Source: Desulfonatronovibrio sp.
Lineage (GTDB): Bacteria; Desulfobacterota; Desulfovibrionia; Desulfovibrionales; Desulfonatronovibrionaceae
Assembly (NCBI GenBank): GCA_003566455.1
Contig: PXDF01000093.1
Coordinates: 1-37,663 of the forward strand
DNA length: 37,663 nt
Direction: 5' to 3'
Part shown: piece by piece, positions 26,439 to 34,749 of the stretch
How the letters are laid out: each line of letters opens with the position of its first letter
How positions within the stretch are numbered: position 1 is the first letter of the stretch
The notes under the pieces: generated by a model
The model's database searches: none
What the model saw: the letters and a program-made list of their open reading frames with translations, nothing else
What the model was told of the DNA's origin: nothing
Made by a program: the position numbers and the translations under genes

Positions 26439-27428
26439 TTACTCTTCCATATCTACAGAAAGCAACCCCTGCCGGATAATTCTGAGATGCTTATAAGCTC
26501 TGGGAGTGACCACCCTTCCCCTGGAGGTTCTTTTCAAAAACCCGCATTGGATTAGGTAGGGCTCATAAATATCCTCAAGTGTTCGCACTTCCTCAGAACA
26601 GGCCACAGCGAGGGTTTTAACCCCCACCGGCCCCCCGGAAAACTGCTTTATGATACATCCCAGTATCTTACGATCCATCTGATCCAGGCCCAGAGAATCA
26701 ACATCCATCCTTTCCAGGGCAGCGGAAGCGATACTGGAGTCAATTTTTTTGTTTTTTGCCATCTGGGCAAAGTCGCGAACCCTGCGCAGCAATCTGTTGG
26801 CGATGCGCGGTGTTCCTCTGGATCTTTTACCTATTTCCAGGGCACCGTCCTCTGTAATGTCCATGTTGAACACCCTGGATGAACGCAGAACAATAGTTGC
26901 CAGTTCTTCAGAAGTGTAAAAATCCAGACGGCAGATCACCCCGAACCTGTCCCGCAAAGGGGAAGTCAAAAGGCCGATCCTGGTGGAGGCACCCACCAGA
27001 GTGAAGGGTTCAAGCTCAATCTTGACAGTTCTGGCCCCAGGACCCTGGCCGATGATCAGATCAAGACAGAAATCCTCCATGGCCGGATAAAGTATTTCTT
27101 CCACACTGGCCGGCATCCTGTGGATTTCATCAATAAAGAGAAGGTCATTCTTGTTGAGATTGGTGAGGATAGCCGCCAGATCAGCGCTTCGTTCAAGAAC
27201 AGGCCCGGATGTGGACACTATATTAACCCCCAGCTCAGAAGCCATGATCTGGGCCAGAGTTGTTTTGCCCAGCCCGGGATTGCCGTATAAAAGAACGTGA
27301 TCCAGATGCTGGCCCCTTGTTTTGGCGGCATCCAGGTAGACCCTCAGATTAGCCCGCAGGTCATCCTGACCGATGAACTGGTCCAGGTTTTGGGGTCTGA
27401 TCTTTTCCTCATTGACCATTAAAGACAT
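26439..27428 (-). CDS. ruvB: Holliday junction branch-migration ATPase RuvB
   Basis: A 329-residue AAA+ motor. Walker A is [11 protein letters not shown], Walker [11 protein letters not shown], sensor 1 VGASTR, and the C-terminal winged helix ends [14 protein letters not shown]. It assembles with RuvA on Holliday junctions during recombination repair. It starts 30 bases after the ruvA stop. Confidence 0.97.
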   Translation of the reverse strand: MSLMVNEEKIRPQNLDQFIGQDDLRANLRVYLDAAKTRGQHLDHVLLYGNPGLGKTTLAQIMASELGVNIVSTSGPVLERSADLAAILTNLNKNDLLFIDEIHRMPASVEEILYPAMEDFCLDLIIGQGPGARTVKIELEPFTLVGASTRIGLLTSPLRDRFGVICRLDFYTSEELATIVLRSSRVFNMDITEDGALEIGKRSRGTPRIANRLLRRVRDFAQMAKNKKIDSSIASAALERMDVDSLGLDQMDRKILGCIIKQFSGGPVGVKTLAVACSEEVRTLEDIYEPYLIQCGFLKRTSRGRVVTPRAYKHLRIIRQGLLSVDMEE

Positions 27429-27458
27429 GTCTTGCCTGCCGTCATAATGAAAATCATC

Positions 27459-28070
27459 CTATTTAGCCTTTTCTTTTGCCTTTTCCCTGAGCACAGCCCT
27501 GATTGCCGAGCTCACATCCAGATCAGGTTCATTTTCCAGCACATGGTCCAGGATATGAGATACCTCAACAGGGGTATAGCCGAGACTGGTAAGACCCATG
27601 AGGACATCCTCCCTCACCGGGATTGATGAAACATCCTGTTCAGGCCGGGCCTTGCCTACAATAATAAAATTCAGCCTGTCCTTGAGGTCGATCAGTATCC
27701 TCCGGGCGGATTTCATGCCTATGCCTGGAACCTGGGAAAGCATTCTTTCATCTTCCGCGGAAATAATACTTTTGAGCTTGTCCGGGGGAAAAATGCTCAG
27801 AATGGCCAGGGCTGTTTTGGGACCCAGCTTTGGAGTATTCAAAAGAACCTTGAAGGTTTCCCGCTCTTCCAAACTGGAAAATCCGTAAAGATCAAAAGAG
27901 TCCTCACGAACAACAGTGCTTATATAAAACTCAGCTATATCCCCGGTTTTCGGAATTTTCTGCATATTCCTGGAGGATAAATAGACCTCATATCCCAGCC
28001 CTGAATCTGTCAGGATTATGCATGACTTTTCGCAGACGCTCAAAAGTGAGCCCCGAATATAGGCTATCAT
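27459..28070 (-). CDS. ruvA: Holliday junction-binding protein RuvA
   Basis: A 203-residue protein. The ATG at 28070 gives the canonical MIAYIRGSL start and overlaps the ruvC stop as ATGA; a longer frame from 28154 would run through ruvC. Domain I is an OB fold, domain II carries two helix-hairpin-helix motifs (LNTPKLGPKTALAILS, QVPGIGMKSARRILIDLKDR), and domain III (VREDVLMGLTSLGYTPVEV) contacts RuvB. Confidence 0.96.
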   Translation of the reverse strand: MIAYIRGSLLSVCEKSCIILTDSGLGYEVYLSSRNMQKIPKTGDIAEFYISTVVREDSFDLYGFSSLEERETFKVLLNTPKLGPKTALAILSIFPPDKLKSIISAEDERMLSQVPGIGMKSARRILIDLKDRLNFIIVGKARPEQDVSSIPVREDVLMGLTSLGYTPVEVSHILDHVLENEPDLDVSSAIRAVLREKAKEKAK

Positions 28071-28576
28071 TTCCACCCTTTGAGCCGGGACATCCGGCGC
28101 TGGTTGAGATGAGTCACTGCCACGGCCAGAGCGTCGCTGGCATCTTTTGCCCATCCGCCCTTGCTGCCAAGAAGCCTGACCACCATAAAGGCCACCTGTT
28201 CCTTAGCTGCCCTGCCTACCCCCACCAGGGACTTTTTAATCATGGTGGGCTCGTACGAATAAACCGGAATGTTTTTATGGGCGCAGGCCACAATGGCTGC
28301 GCCCCTGGCCTGACCAAGCTTCAGGGCGGAAGAAGAGTTCTTGGCTGTGAATATTTCTTCAACAGCTGCCTCAGAAGGACTGAACTGGCTGATCAAGGCG
28401 GAAACATCCCTGAAAATTTTTGCCAGTCTCATGCTCATGTCATCTATAGACTCAAGCCTGATGGTGCCCGCCTTGATCAGAGACAGATTTCCGGAAATCT
28501 CGCTGACAATTCCATATCCTGTGCATCGTGAACCCGGATCAATTCCCAGAACAATGCTTTCTCTGGATGAACTCAC
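28067..28576 (-). CDS. ruvC: Holliday junction resolvase RuvC
   Basis: A 169-residue endonuclease of the RNase H fold. Acidic catalytic residues are in VLGIDPGSRCTGYG, AAVEEIF and the C-terminal AKDASDALAVAVTH. I prefer the GTG at 28574-28576 because GGGGA stands 5 bases before it; a GTG at 28595-28597 would add seven residues. The gene is coupled to ruvA by an ATGA overlap, giving an operon yebC-ruvC-ruvA-ruvB-thyX. Confidence 0.95.
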   Translation of the reverse strand: MSSSRESIVLGIDPGSRCTGYGIVSEISGNLSLIKAGTIRLESIDDMSMRLAKIFRDVSALISQFSPSEAAVEEIFTAKNSSSALKLGQARGAAIVACAHKNIPVYSYEPTMIKKSLVGVGRAAKEQVAFMVVRLLGSKGGWAKDASDALAVAVTHLNQRRMSRLKGWK

Positions 28577-28634
28577 AATTTCCCCGTCTCTACCCACGGT
28601 TCTGGTTTTCCTGTACCCTGGCCTTTAAAATCAG

Positions 28635-29384
28635 CTATTCCTCAAGCTCTTTCAAAAGTTCTTCAGGCAACTCAAAGTTTGAATAGACATTCTGAACGTC
28701 ATCGTGGTCATCCAAAGCCTCATAGAGTTTGAGCAGCCTGCGGCCGGTGTCCAAGTCAACATCTACGGTATTTTTGGGAACCATGGTCACCTGGGCTTCC
28801 ACATATTGAATTTCAGCTTCATCATAGGCCTTCTTGACAGGTATAAAGTTTTCAGGAGCGCACATTACCTGCCATACCTGGCCGTCATCCACAATATCTT
28901 CCACTCCGGCCTCCAGTCCGGCCTCCAGAATTTCTTCCTCGCTGTAGACCTCCTTTTCAAAAGAGAGAACGCCTTTATTATCAAACATCCAGGCAACGCA
29001 ACCCGACTCTCCCATGGATCCTCCGCCTTTGCTGAGCATATGTCTTACCTCGGCCACAGTCCTGTTCTTATTGTCTGTGACTGCTTCAACAAGTATTGCT
29101 GCTCCGCCAGGGCCGTATCCTTCATAGAAGACCTCATCCAGGCTATCCGCTGCCAGCTCGCCAGTTCCTTTTTTGATGGCTGTTTCAATTTTATCTTTGG
29201 GCAAATTGACATTCTTGGCCGATTCTATGGCGGATCTGAGACGATTGTTGGTGTTGGGGTCTCCACCTCCGGTCCTGGCAGCCAAAAAAATCTCTTTGGT
29301 CACCTTGGTGAAAATTTTGCCCCTCTTGGCGTCCTGTCTGCCTTTTCTGTGTTGAATATTATGCCATTTACTATGACCTGCCAT
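28635..29384 (-). CDS. yebC: YebC/PmpR-family protein
   Basis: A 249-residue protein beginning with the hallmark MAGHSKWHNIQHRKGRQDAK and containing PGGAAILVEAVTDNKNRT. The family acts as a DNA-binding regulator in some bacteria and, in newer work, as a ribosome-associated factor easing translation of proline stretches. GGAGGG lies before the ATG. It is the first gene of the ruvCAB operon, a common arrangement. Confidence 0.95.
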   Translation of the reverse strand: MAGHSKWHNIQHRKGRQDAKRGKIFTKVTKEIFLAARTGGGDPNTNNRLRSAIESAKNVNLPKDKIETAIKKGTGELAADSLDEVFYEGYGPGGAAILVEAVTDNKNRTVAEVRHMLSKGGGSMGESGCVAWMFDNKGVLSFEKEVYSEEEILEAGLEAGVEDIVDDGQVWQVMCAPENFIPVKKAYDEAEIQYVEAQVTMVPKNTVDVDLDTGRRLLKLYEALDDHDDVQNVYSNFELPEELLKELEE

Positions 29385-29587
29385 TTATCCCTCCATGAAT
29401 TTATTTCGACCATTACGCCATATTTTTCACGCTTTGCCATAACTTTTGAACATATTGAACCCTGGTCAGCCATCCCTGCCCGGACAGCTTTCCACATTAA
29501 AGCTGTTCACCGAGTCATGGCAAATAGTTAAGTTCCGGGGACCAACATGGCGAACACCTGGTTCTCTTTCAACTTGCTGCTCTATGC

Positions 29588-30196
29588 TCATGGCTCATCA
29601 CTCATCGCTCCCAAAAATCCCTGGCCCACCAGGAATATTTCCTTGCTCTCGGTCCTGGAGCTTTTTGGTTTAAAATGCTTAACTTTTTTGAAGACAGATC
29701 TTATTTCCTTCTGTAATTCCTGAATGTCTGGCCCTTCAAGGATCTTGACCACAAAACCACCCCTTGCCTTGAGATACCGCCTTGCCACGTGCAGGGCTTC
29801 CATAGCCAGATTGAAAGACCTGGCCTGGTCAGTGAACTTGACCCCGGTTGTTTTGGGAGCCATATCACTCAGGATCAGATCAAAAGGTGCTTTGTCCCTG
29901 ATCCTTTTTCCAGCCTCGGAATCAGGATCAAAAACATCCCCCTGGACAAAAGTGACCTGATCTGGGAAAGAAATGTCTGGCCCGTTTAGATCCACAGCCA
30001 GGACCTGTCCTTTCACCCCCACCTTGTCGGCAGCATAGAGGCTCCAGGAACCTGGAGCAGCCCCAAGGTCAAGGACATTCTGCCCAAAATCAAGAAGCTT
30101 GAACTTTTTGTCCATTTCCTTGAGTTTGTAAACGGACCTGGCTGGATAATTATCTTTTTTGGCCTTTTTGAAGAAATGATCCTGATATTTTTTCAT
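29588..30196 (-). CDS. rlmE: 23S rRNA 2'-O-methyltransferase RlmE (FtsJ/RrmJ)
   Basis: A 202-residue SAM-dependent enzyme that methylates U2552 of 23S rRNA. SAM motif I is VLDLGAAPGSWS, and the catalytic K-D-K-E set is recognisable: Lys in ARSVYKLKEMD, Asp in ILSDMAPK, Lys in GGFVVKILEG and Glu in SRTESKEIFLV. The 203 bases between it and yebC show no clear gene. Confidence 0.95.
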   Translation of the reverse strand: MKKYQDHFFKKAKKDNYPARSVYKLKEMDKKFKLLDFGQNVLDLGAAPGSWSLYAADKVGVKGQVLAVDLNGPDISFPDQVTFVQGDVFDPDSEAGKRIRDKAPFDLILSDMAPKTTGVKFTDQARSFNLAMEALHVARRYLKARGGFVVKILEGPDIQELQKEIRSVFKKVKHFKPKSSRTESKEIFLVGQGFLGAMSDEP

Positions 30197-30343
30197 GAAG
30201 AATTAACTGCCTGAGATGGCGATAATACCAGCCAGCCATGGAAATTGAAGATTGGTTATTATGCATGACCCCTGATCTGCTGTAAAGATAAAAACAGGGA
30301 TGGCACTGTCTGGATGAACATATGTCAAGTTGAGGACAACAAG

Positions 30344-30619
30344 ATGATAGTTTTTATTGGAAAAGACAAATCCGGCGGAGAAAAGATCAGAGCCGGAAAC
30401 CGGGACAAACACCTGACCATGATGAAGGAACTCAAAAAAAAGGGACTGATCTATTTCGCGGGACCTTTTATCAATGATCACGGCAAGATGTCTGGAAGCC
30501 TGATCATTTTCAATACCGAAGACATGGATTTGGTCCGGGACATCATGTCCAATGATCCCTATGTTTGCTCAGGACTTTTCTCGGCCCGGGAAATATCCAG
30601 GCTCAAAAAGGTATTGTAA
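30344..30619 (+). CDS. YciI-family protein
   Basis: A 91-residue protein of the YCII fold (ferredoxin-like, often a small enzyme or stress protein). Conserved features are the RDKHLTMMKELKKKGLIYFA block, the AGPF turn and the middle Asp/His pair. I use the ATG at 30344, which has GAGG 8 bases upstream; an in-frame ATG at 30314 would add ten residues. Substrate unknown. Confidence 0.8.
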   Translation: MIVFIGKDKSGGEKIRAGNRDKHLTMMKELKKKGLIYFAGPFINDHGKMSGSLIIFNTEDMDLVRDIMSNDPYVCSGLFSAREISRLKKVL

Positions 30620-30742
30620 CTGAATGGTTAATATTTCTTGCATTGAATTTGAACAGGGTATAGCTTGCGTGGATTGCTGCTGTGATTATGTTGCCAGATG
30701 TAACTTTTTCCCGAGTTCAGATTATCTTTTGACTGTTAAACT

Positions 30743-30818
30743 GGGGGCGTAGCTCAGCTGGGAGAGCGCAGCCTTCGCAAGGCTGAGGTAGTGGGTTCAA
30801 GTCCCATCGCCTCCACCA
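30743..30818 (+). tRNA. tRNA-Ala (anticodon CGC)
   Basis: A 76-base cloverleaf with encoded CCA. Acceptor GGGGGCG pairs with CGCCTCC and includes the G3-U70 pair that marks alanine tRNAs. D arm GCTC/GAGC, anticodon stem CAGCC/GGCTG with loop TTCGCAA (anticodon CGC), and T loop GGTTCAAGTCC are all present. Confidence 0.97.
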
Positions 30819-30876
30819 ACCCATCAATAAAAACAGTCAGTTATGATCAAAAAATATTTTTTGAGATCTGAAATTA

Positions 30877-31791
30877 TCATATATCAGACGCGATCTTGTT
30901 GCTGATGTCTACGGCCAGGGACAGGATTTCAAAAGGTTTTTTCCCTTCAATTTTAACAGCTGTGCCGGGACAGGAGTCGGTAATCCAAAAATTAGCAAAA
31001 TCCTGGCCCGCAAATCTTTGCCAGGCATCGCCGGGAAACACGCCGTGAGTAACATAGGCGCTCACTTTTGCCGCACCATTATCCAAAAGGGCTTTGCGGC
31101 ACTGAATCAGAGTGCCGCCGGTCATAACCAGGTCGTCCACTATGACAACATGCCTGCCGCACGGATCTCCCTCCCTGATAATTACCTTCCGGCCGTCTAG
31201 GTCTCTGACCTTATGAGCTGTGACCAGCTGATAACCTTCAAACATCCGGGCGAATCGCTTCCAGGCCCCTTCATCCGGAAAAGCAACAGCAATGTTTTCC
31301 ATATCTTTAATCCGATCAAGAAGAAGAGGGATGGCGGTTTCCAGCCTGGGAACTACTTTATCGGAAAAGTAAAATCTCTCCTGCAGAGCGTGTATATCAT
31401 AGATAATGATCTGAACCGGACCAGACATGGTGCCTGGAATATTGGAAAGCATCCTGGCCAGTGTGGCTGCGGTGGCTATTTCTCCTTCTTCATCCACCCG
31501 TTCCATGGTCCCGGTTGAAAAGTATGGCAATACAACCTTTAACGATTTTACAGCCAGCCTGGGAAGCTCATATATTACAGATAGTTGCCTGAATATTTCA
31601 GCAGGGCTGTCAAAGCAGGCCAGGAAAACCACATGGCTGTTTCTAAGCTCAGCCGCATCCTTGACCCTGAGATCAGGGAAACCATCATTAAAATTCTGCC
31701 ATGATATCCGCCCTGTCAAACAACTCTCTTTTTTTTCACATATCTGCCTGGCCAGGTCAGACATTTGAGGACAATACAGCACCTTGATCAT
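30877..31791 (-). CDS. Ribose-phosphate pyrophosphokinase, plant-type (class II/III-like)
   Basis: A 304-residue PRPP synthase homologue. It has the PRPP-binding loop VVIVDDLVMTGGTL and, strikingly, the blocks IIYDIHALQERFYFSD and IAVAFPDEGAWKRFARMF, which are the signatures I know from plant phosphate-independent PRPP synthases (spinach PRS3/PRS4), whereas classical bacterial PrsA has DLHAGQIQGFF. It should make PRPP from ribose 5-phosphate and a nucleoside triphosphate. I use the ATG at 31791 (GAGG 7 bases upstream); a TTG at 31797 is an alternative. It stands alone, convergent with the tRNA. Confidence 0.85.
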   Translation of the reverse strand: MIKVLYCPQMSDLARQICEKKESCLTGRISWQNFNDGFPDLRVKDAAELRNSHVVFLACFDSPAEIFRQLSVIYELPRLAVKSLKVVLPYFSTGTMERVDEEGEIATAATLARMLSNIPGTMSGPVQIIIYDIHALQERFYFSDKVVPRLETAIPLLLDRIKDMENIAVAFPDEGAWKRFARMFEGYQLVTAHKVRDLDGRKVIIREGDPCGRHVVIVDDLVMTGGTLIQCRKALLDNGAAKVSAYVTHGVFPGDAWQRFAGQDFANFWITDSCPGTAVKIEGKKPFEILSLAVDISNKIASDI

Positions 31792-31873
31792 TATCAAACC
31801 TCATGTTTGTAAATTTTGCCTGTTGAAATGGAATAAAGAATTCAGATCATAAAATAAAGAATTAATATTCGTA

Positions 31874-31901
31874 TTGACAAGTCAGTTACAGTCAAGATAA
31901 A
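31874..31901 (+). promoter_or_regulatory. Likely promoter of the Fur-family regulator gene
   Basis: TTGACA (31874-31879) and GATAAA (31896-31901), 16 bases apart, 33 bases before the start codon. I see no strong Fur-type palindrome here, unlike the downstream gaps. Confidence 0.5.
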
Positions 31902-31933
31902 GAAATTCAAAATCAACCTTAAATCCAAATAAG

Positions 31934-32365
31934 ATGCAAGCAGCACGTGAACAATTCTTTAATTATCTAGCCAAAAAAAAGTTAAAGTTTACTACACAGC
32001 GGGCTCTGATTTTTGATGTTTTCTGGCAGGTTGAGGAACACATCTCCCCGGAAGAACTTTACGGTCTGGTCAAAAAAAAGGACCCTTCCATAGGCCAGGC
32101 CACTGTATACCGCACTCTTAAGCTTCTTTCAGATTCCAAGATAGCCAGAGAAGTGGACTTTGGTGATGGTGTGACCAGATATGAGCCTTATTTCGGACAA
32201 AGCCACCATGACCATCTTATCTGCAAAGAATGCGGCAAAAGCGTTGAAGTCGTGGATGAAAGGATTGAAAAACTGCAGGAAAAACTGGCCGCGAAGCATG
32301 GTTTTATTCTGAGCGGACACAGCATGTACCTTTATGGCCACTGCAAGGAATGCTCAAAAAAATAA
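31934..32365 (+). CDS. fur: Fur-family metal-dependent repressor
   Basis: A 143-residue regulator with an N-terminal winged helix (KFTTQRALIFDVFWQ, SIGQATVYRTLKLLSDS), the metal site HHDHLICKECG and a second C-terminal CxxC (GHCKECSKK) that would hold structural zinc. With Fe(II) bound such proteins repress iron-uptake genes. Fur is favoured over PerR or Zur because the next 5 kb carries feoAB and several Fur-box-like palindromes. This is inference from context; the sequence alone does not fully separate the subfamilies. Confidence 0.88.
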   Translation: MQAAREQFFNYLAKKKLKFTTQRALIFDVFWQVEEHISPEELYGLVKKKDPSIGQATVYRTLKLLSDSKIAREVDFGDGVTRYEPYFGQSHHDHLICKECGKSVEVVDERIEKLQEKLAAKHGFILSGHSMYLYGHCKECSKK

Positions 32366-32442
32366 TTTCTTGACAAAATAAAGCTAATATGCTTGATCAA
32401 TTTTCAAAGTCAAATCTATTGACTTTTTTATTGTTTTTAAAA

Positions 32443-32463
32443 TGATATTGAAAATCAATATTC
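32443..32463. promoter_or_regulatory. Fur-box-like palindrome before the first NAS-like gene
   Basis: The core TATTGAAAATCAATA (32446-32460) is a near-perfect inverted repeat, and by my count 16 of 21 positions match the classical Fur consensus. It ends 22 bases before the ATG at 32486 and overlaps a possible -10 (TGATAT at 32443) behind TTGACT at 32419. Confidence 0.7.
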
Positions 32464-32485
32464 TAATCAAAAAAGAGAGGCTGTA

Positions 32486-33037
32486 ATGAGCTGGATCCCT
32501 TCCGCTGTAGCTGTCTGGGAAAAAATCAGCAGTTCTTCAAAGATCCTGACCTGGCTATACTCAAGGCCATATCGTGGGGTGCTTGAAAATGAGATCACTC
32601 TGGCAGGTCTTCACAAAAATGATATAATTTTAAATATCGGTTGCGGAGCCGTGCCTTTCACTGCGCTTTATCTGGCCACCCTGGTCGGAGCCAAAGTCTA
32701 TGCCGTGGATATTGATCCCATGGCCGTCAGGCTGGCCGGGAAATGCGTTGAAAAAGCAGGCTTGTCCCACAGAATAAAAGTGATCGAGAAAGACGGTGCG
32801 AAAACTTTTGATTTTCCCTTTACAGCTTCTGTCATCGCTCTGCAGGCAGCCCCAAAAAGATTGATTCTGGACGCGGTAAAAAAAGCAGCCCTGCCCGGTG
32901 CAAGGTTTATTTTCAGGCTGCCCAGTTCTCCATACAAGGATCATTACGAAAGCCTGTCCACTGACCTGCCGCCAAGAGCCATATCCCCTCAGCCCATGCG
33001 GACCTTTGATCGCTCTGTGCTTTATGTGAACGCGTAA
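32486..33037 (+). CDS. Short nicotianamine-synthase-like methyltransferase-fold protein
   Basis: A 183-residue protein with a Rossmann-like SAM-binding core: ILNIGCGAVPFTALYLA (residues ~48-64), then VYAVDIDPMAVRLAGKCV, and a distal strand-helix block GARFIFRLPSSPYKDHYE. The pattern GCGxxPxTALxLA plus xDID and a late RxP/S-Y segment resembles nicotianamine synthase (plants have VGSGPLPLTSIVLA) more than ordinary methyltransferases, but the N-terminal helical domain of NAS is missing. It may transfer an aminocarboxypropyl group from SAM, or be a plain methyltransferase; this is pattern recognition, not proof. It has AGAGG before the ATG and a Fur-box-like site in its promoter. Confidence 0.65.
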   Translation: MSWIPSAVAVWEKISSSSKILTWLYSRPYRGVLENEITLAGLHKNDIILNIGCGAVPFTALYLATLVGAKVYAVDIDPMAVRLAGKCVEKAGLSHRIKVIEKDGAKTFDFPFTASVIALQAAPKRLILDAVKKAALPGARFIFRLPSSPYKDHYESLSTDLPPRAISPQPMRTFDRSVLYVNA

Positions 33038-33058
33038 TAAGCTTTTTTGTTCAAGATT

Positions 33059-34081
33059 ATGAAAAAAATAATTCAAATAGTTCTGAGCATTGGAGTCCTG
33101 GCCGCGCTGATCATACTTTTCAATCCTGAGGAAATTACCATACTCCTTGCCGGAATCACACCCCAGTCTCTCATGATTCTGTTTTCCCTTCAGCTGCTCA
33201 CTCTGATGGCCGGGGCCTGGATATGGTATTACCTTCTCAGCCGTCAAAGCAAAATATCCTTTACCTGGGTCTTCATCATCAATCAGGCGGCTGGACTGGT
33301 GGAAAGCCTGACTCCTTCGGTAAAATTCGGTGGCGAAGCGGCCAAGATCTATCTTTTCAGAAAAATTTCAGATCAGACTTACCAAGGCCTGACCGGGACG
33401 CTCATGGTCCACAAATTTGTGACCATGTTTCCCTTTACACTGCTTTGCCTGCTGATTTTTTTCCCTTCTTTGTACTATTTTGATCTCCCTGTCTTTTCTG
33501 TTGCGGTTCTGATCATGGTTCTGGCCATGTGTTTTGTTCTTGGCTGGCTCTGCTATGGAAAATCCGGAAAAGACCCGCTTCCTGGAAAGCCCGGCAACAC
33601 TGGAAATAACAGACCGAAATCCCTGAAAAATATCTTCACATCCAGACAGTGGATTTTGAAAACAGTCAGTTTTCTGAACCAGGCAAGAAACTCTGCTTCA
33701 GGTCTGCTGACCTTTGGAGAAACCAGGAATATTCTTCTTGTTTCATTTGCAATCTGGGTCCTTTATCCCATCAAGGTTTTTCTGGTCTGCATTTTTCTGG
33801 GCATTGAAGTCAGCCCGGTCATCATCGGGCTGGCCACACTTTTTGCCTATATGGTCAGCATGGTTCCACTTCTGCCCGGTGGACTTGGAACCTACGAAGG
33901 AAGTATGGCCATGTTTTTTACCCTTGGCGGACTCAGTCCGGCTGAAGGTCTGGCCATATCCCTGGTTTCCAGGCTGACCACATTCTGGTTCCCTCTGGCC
34001 CTGTCCGCCCTGGCCTGCGCTGCCCTGTGCTGGAAAGACAATCTGATCAAAGACAGGGAGCAGGCACGGCAGGCTGCTTGA
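33059..34081 (+). CDS. Flippase-like membrane protein (UPF0104 / LPG-synthase membrane domain)
   Basis: A 340-residue integral membrane protein with about eight helices. Conserved family features are INQAAGLVESLTPSVKFGGE near residue 85, YLFRKI, and the late block MVPLLPGGLGTYEGSMAMFF followed by RLTTFWFPL. The family is the membrane part of lysylphosphatidylglycerol synthases and related YbhN/AglD proteins. I use the ATG at 33059; a TTG at 33047 is possible. It follows the first NAS-like gene by about 20 bases, so the two are probably one operon; an export role for that gene's product is speculation. Confidence 0.82.
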   Translation: MKKIIQIVLSIGVLAALIILFNPEEITILLAGITPQSLMILFSLQLLTLMAGAWIWYYLLSRQSKISFTWVFIINQAAGLVESLTPSVKFGGEAAKIYLFRKISDQTYQGLTGTLMVHKFVTMFPFTLLCLLIFFPSLYYFDLPVFSVAVLIMVLAMCFVLGWLCYGKSGKDPLPGKPGNTGNNRPKSLKNIFTSRQWILKTVSFLNQARNSASGLLTFGETRNILLVSFAIWVLYPIKVFLVCIFLGIEVSPVIIGLATLFAYMVSMVPLLPGGLGTYEGSMAMFFTLGGLSPAEGLAISLVSRLTTFWFPLALSALACAALCWKDNLIKDREQARQAA

Positions 34082-34257
34082 AAAAATTCCCTGCCGGATT
34101 TAAACTTTTATTGCTAACATCGGACAAGGTGCTTCTTGATTGGGGACCAGACCTGAAAAGGCATGATGCCAGGATCTGATATCCACCCATTTCACGTCAT
34201 GCACACTTTGAACAGGAATATGCGGGGTATATTAAATGACATGTTTTGAATAAGTTG

Positions 34258-34353
34258 TCATTGATCATCCTTTTCCGGGCCCAAGCAGGCTTTCTGCTTT
34301 CCCGGGCTGAAGCCCTGCCTGATCAGACGGATCAGCCTTGCGTACTCTTTCAT
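34258..34353 (-). CDS. Micro-ORF, 31 codons
   Basis: An ATG at 34353 opens a 31-codon frame (starts MKEYARLIRLIRQGFSPGKQ), rich in Arg and Lys with an acidic tail. AGG lies 9 bases upstream. It begins 23 bases after the stop of the neighbouring 23-codon ORF and may be co-transcribed with it. No homolog recognised. Confidence 0.4.
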   Translation of the reverse strand: MKEYARLIRLIRQGFSPGKQKACLGPEKDDQ

Positions 34354-34376
34354 TGTTTCGGACCTGCGTTGGCGGC

Positions 34377-34448
34377 CTAATAAATTTCATTTCTGAGTTT
34401 CTGGCTCTGCCTGCTGTTTAATCCACCCAAGCTGACTTTCATCACCAT
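34377..34448 (-). CDS. Micro-ORF, 23 codons, behind a Fur-box-like site
   Basis: An ATG at 34448 has a strong AGGAG (34457-34461) 8 bases upstream and encodes a 23-residue basic peptide (starts MVMKVSLGGLNSRQSQKLRN). A Fur-box-like palindrome lies 29 bases upstream, between a possible -35 (TTAACA) and the Shine-Dalgarno. It might instead be the 5' part of a decayed gene continuing into the 31-codon ORF. Confidence 0.45.
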   Translation of the reverse strand: MVMKVSLGGLNSRQSQKLRNEIY

Positions 34449-34473
34449 GTTTTTTTCTCCTTTGTTATTCTGC

Positions 34474-34497
34474 TATTGACTTTCAAAATCAATATTA
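34474..34497. promoter_or_regulatory. Fur-box-like palindrome upstream of the minus-strand micro-ORFs
   Basis: TATTGA (34474-34479) and TCAATA (34489-34494) are exact inverted repeats, with inner TGACTTT/AAAATCA forming a 7-1-7 repeat with one mismatch. It shares the run CAATATT with the site at 32443. Confidence 0.6.
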
Positions 34498-34657
34498 AGG
34501 GTGGTTCATATTGTTAAGAAAAAAATATCATTTTGTACTCATCCTTGTAAAAATTTACCCTCCATACACCTTATTTAGACCTGAACAAATTATTACATAA
34601 CTCATTGAATTTAATCATTAAGCGACCATAACAAAAGATGATGGCCTTGATTGTAAT

Positions 34658-34678
34658 TGATCTTGAAAATAAATATCA
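34658..34678. promoter_or_regulatory. Fur-box-like site upstream of the 68-residue secreted protein
   Basis: By my count 16 of 21 positions match the classical Fur consensus (TGAT at 34658-34661, TTGAAAAT at 34663-34670, TATCA at 34674-34678). It lies just before TTGACA at 34685-34690, a likely -35 element. Confidence 0.6.
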
Positions 34679-34734
34679 AAATTGTTGACAAGTCGTTTTT
34701 ATTTATTTAAACGCTTTTCAACTGTCCATGGTTT

Positions 34735-34749
34735 TGAAATTCATTTTCA
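34735..34749. promoter_or_regulatory. Second Fur-box-like site before the 68-residue secreted protein
   Basis: TGAAATT-C-ATTTTCA is a 7-1-7 inverted repeat with one mismatch, matching 12 of 15 consensus positions. It is placed downstream of the likely promoter and 55 bases before the start codon. Confidence 0.5.

Noticed and set aside
28704-29531. Plus-strand frame of 275 codons opposite yebC
   Set aside because: Long, but fully antisense to yebC, which has family hallmarks and a Shine-Dalgarno.
30743-30818. tRNA-Ala considered as an integration site for the following region
   Set aside because: I found no repeat of the tRNA 3' end downstream and no integrase nearby.
32393-32415. Further Fur-like sequence before the site at 32443
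   Set aside because: It shares TTTTCAAAGTCAA with other sites but matches the consensus poorly, so I did not list it separately.
34275-34305. Imperfect hairpin considered as a terminator of the flippase-like gene
   Set aside because: Nearly 200 bases past the stop, with an internal loop and no T-tract on either strand; it also lies inside the 31-codon ORF.
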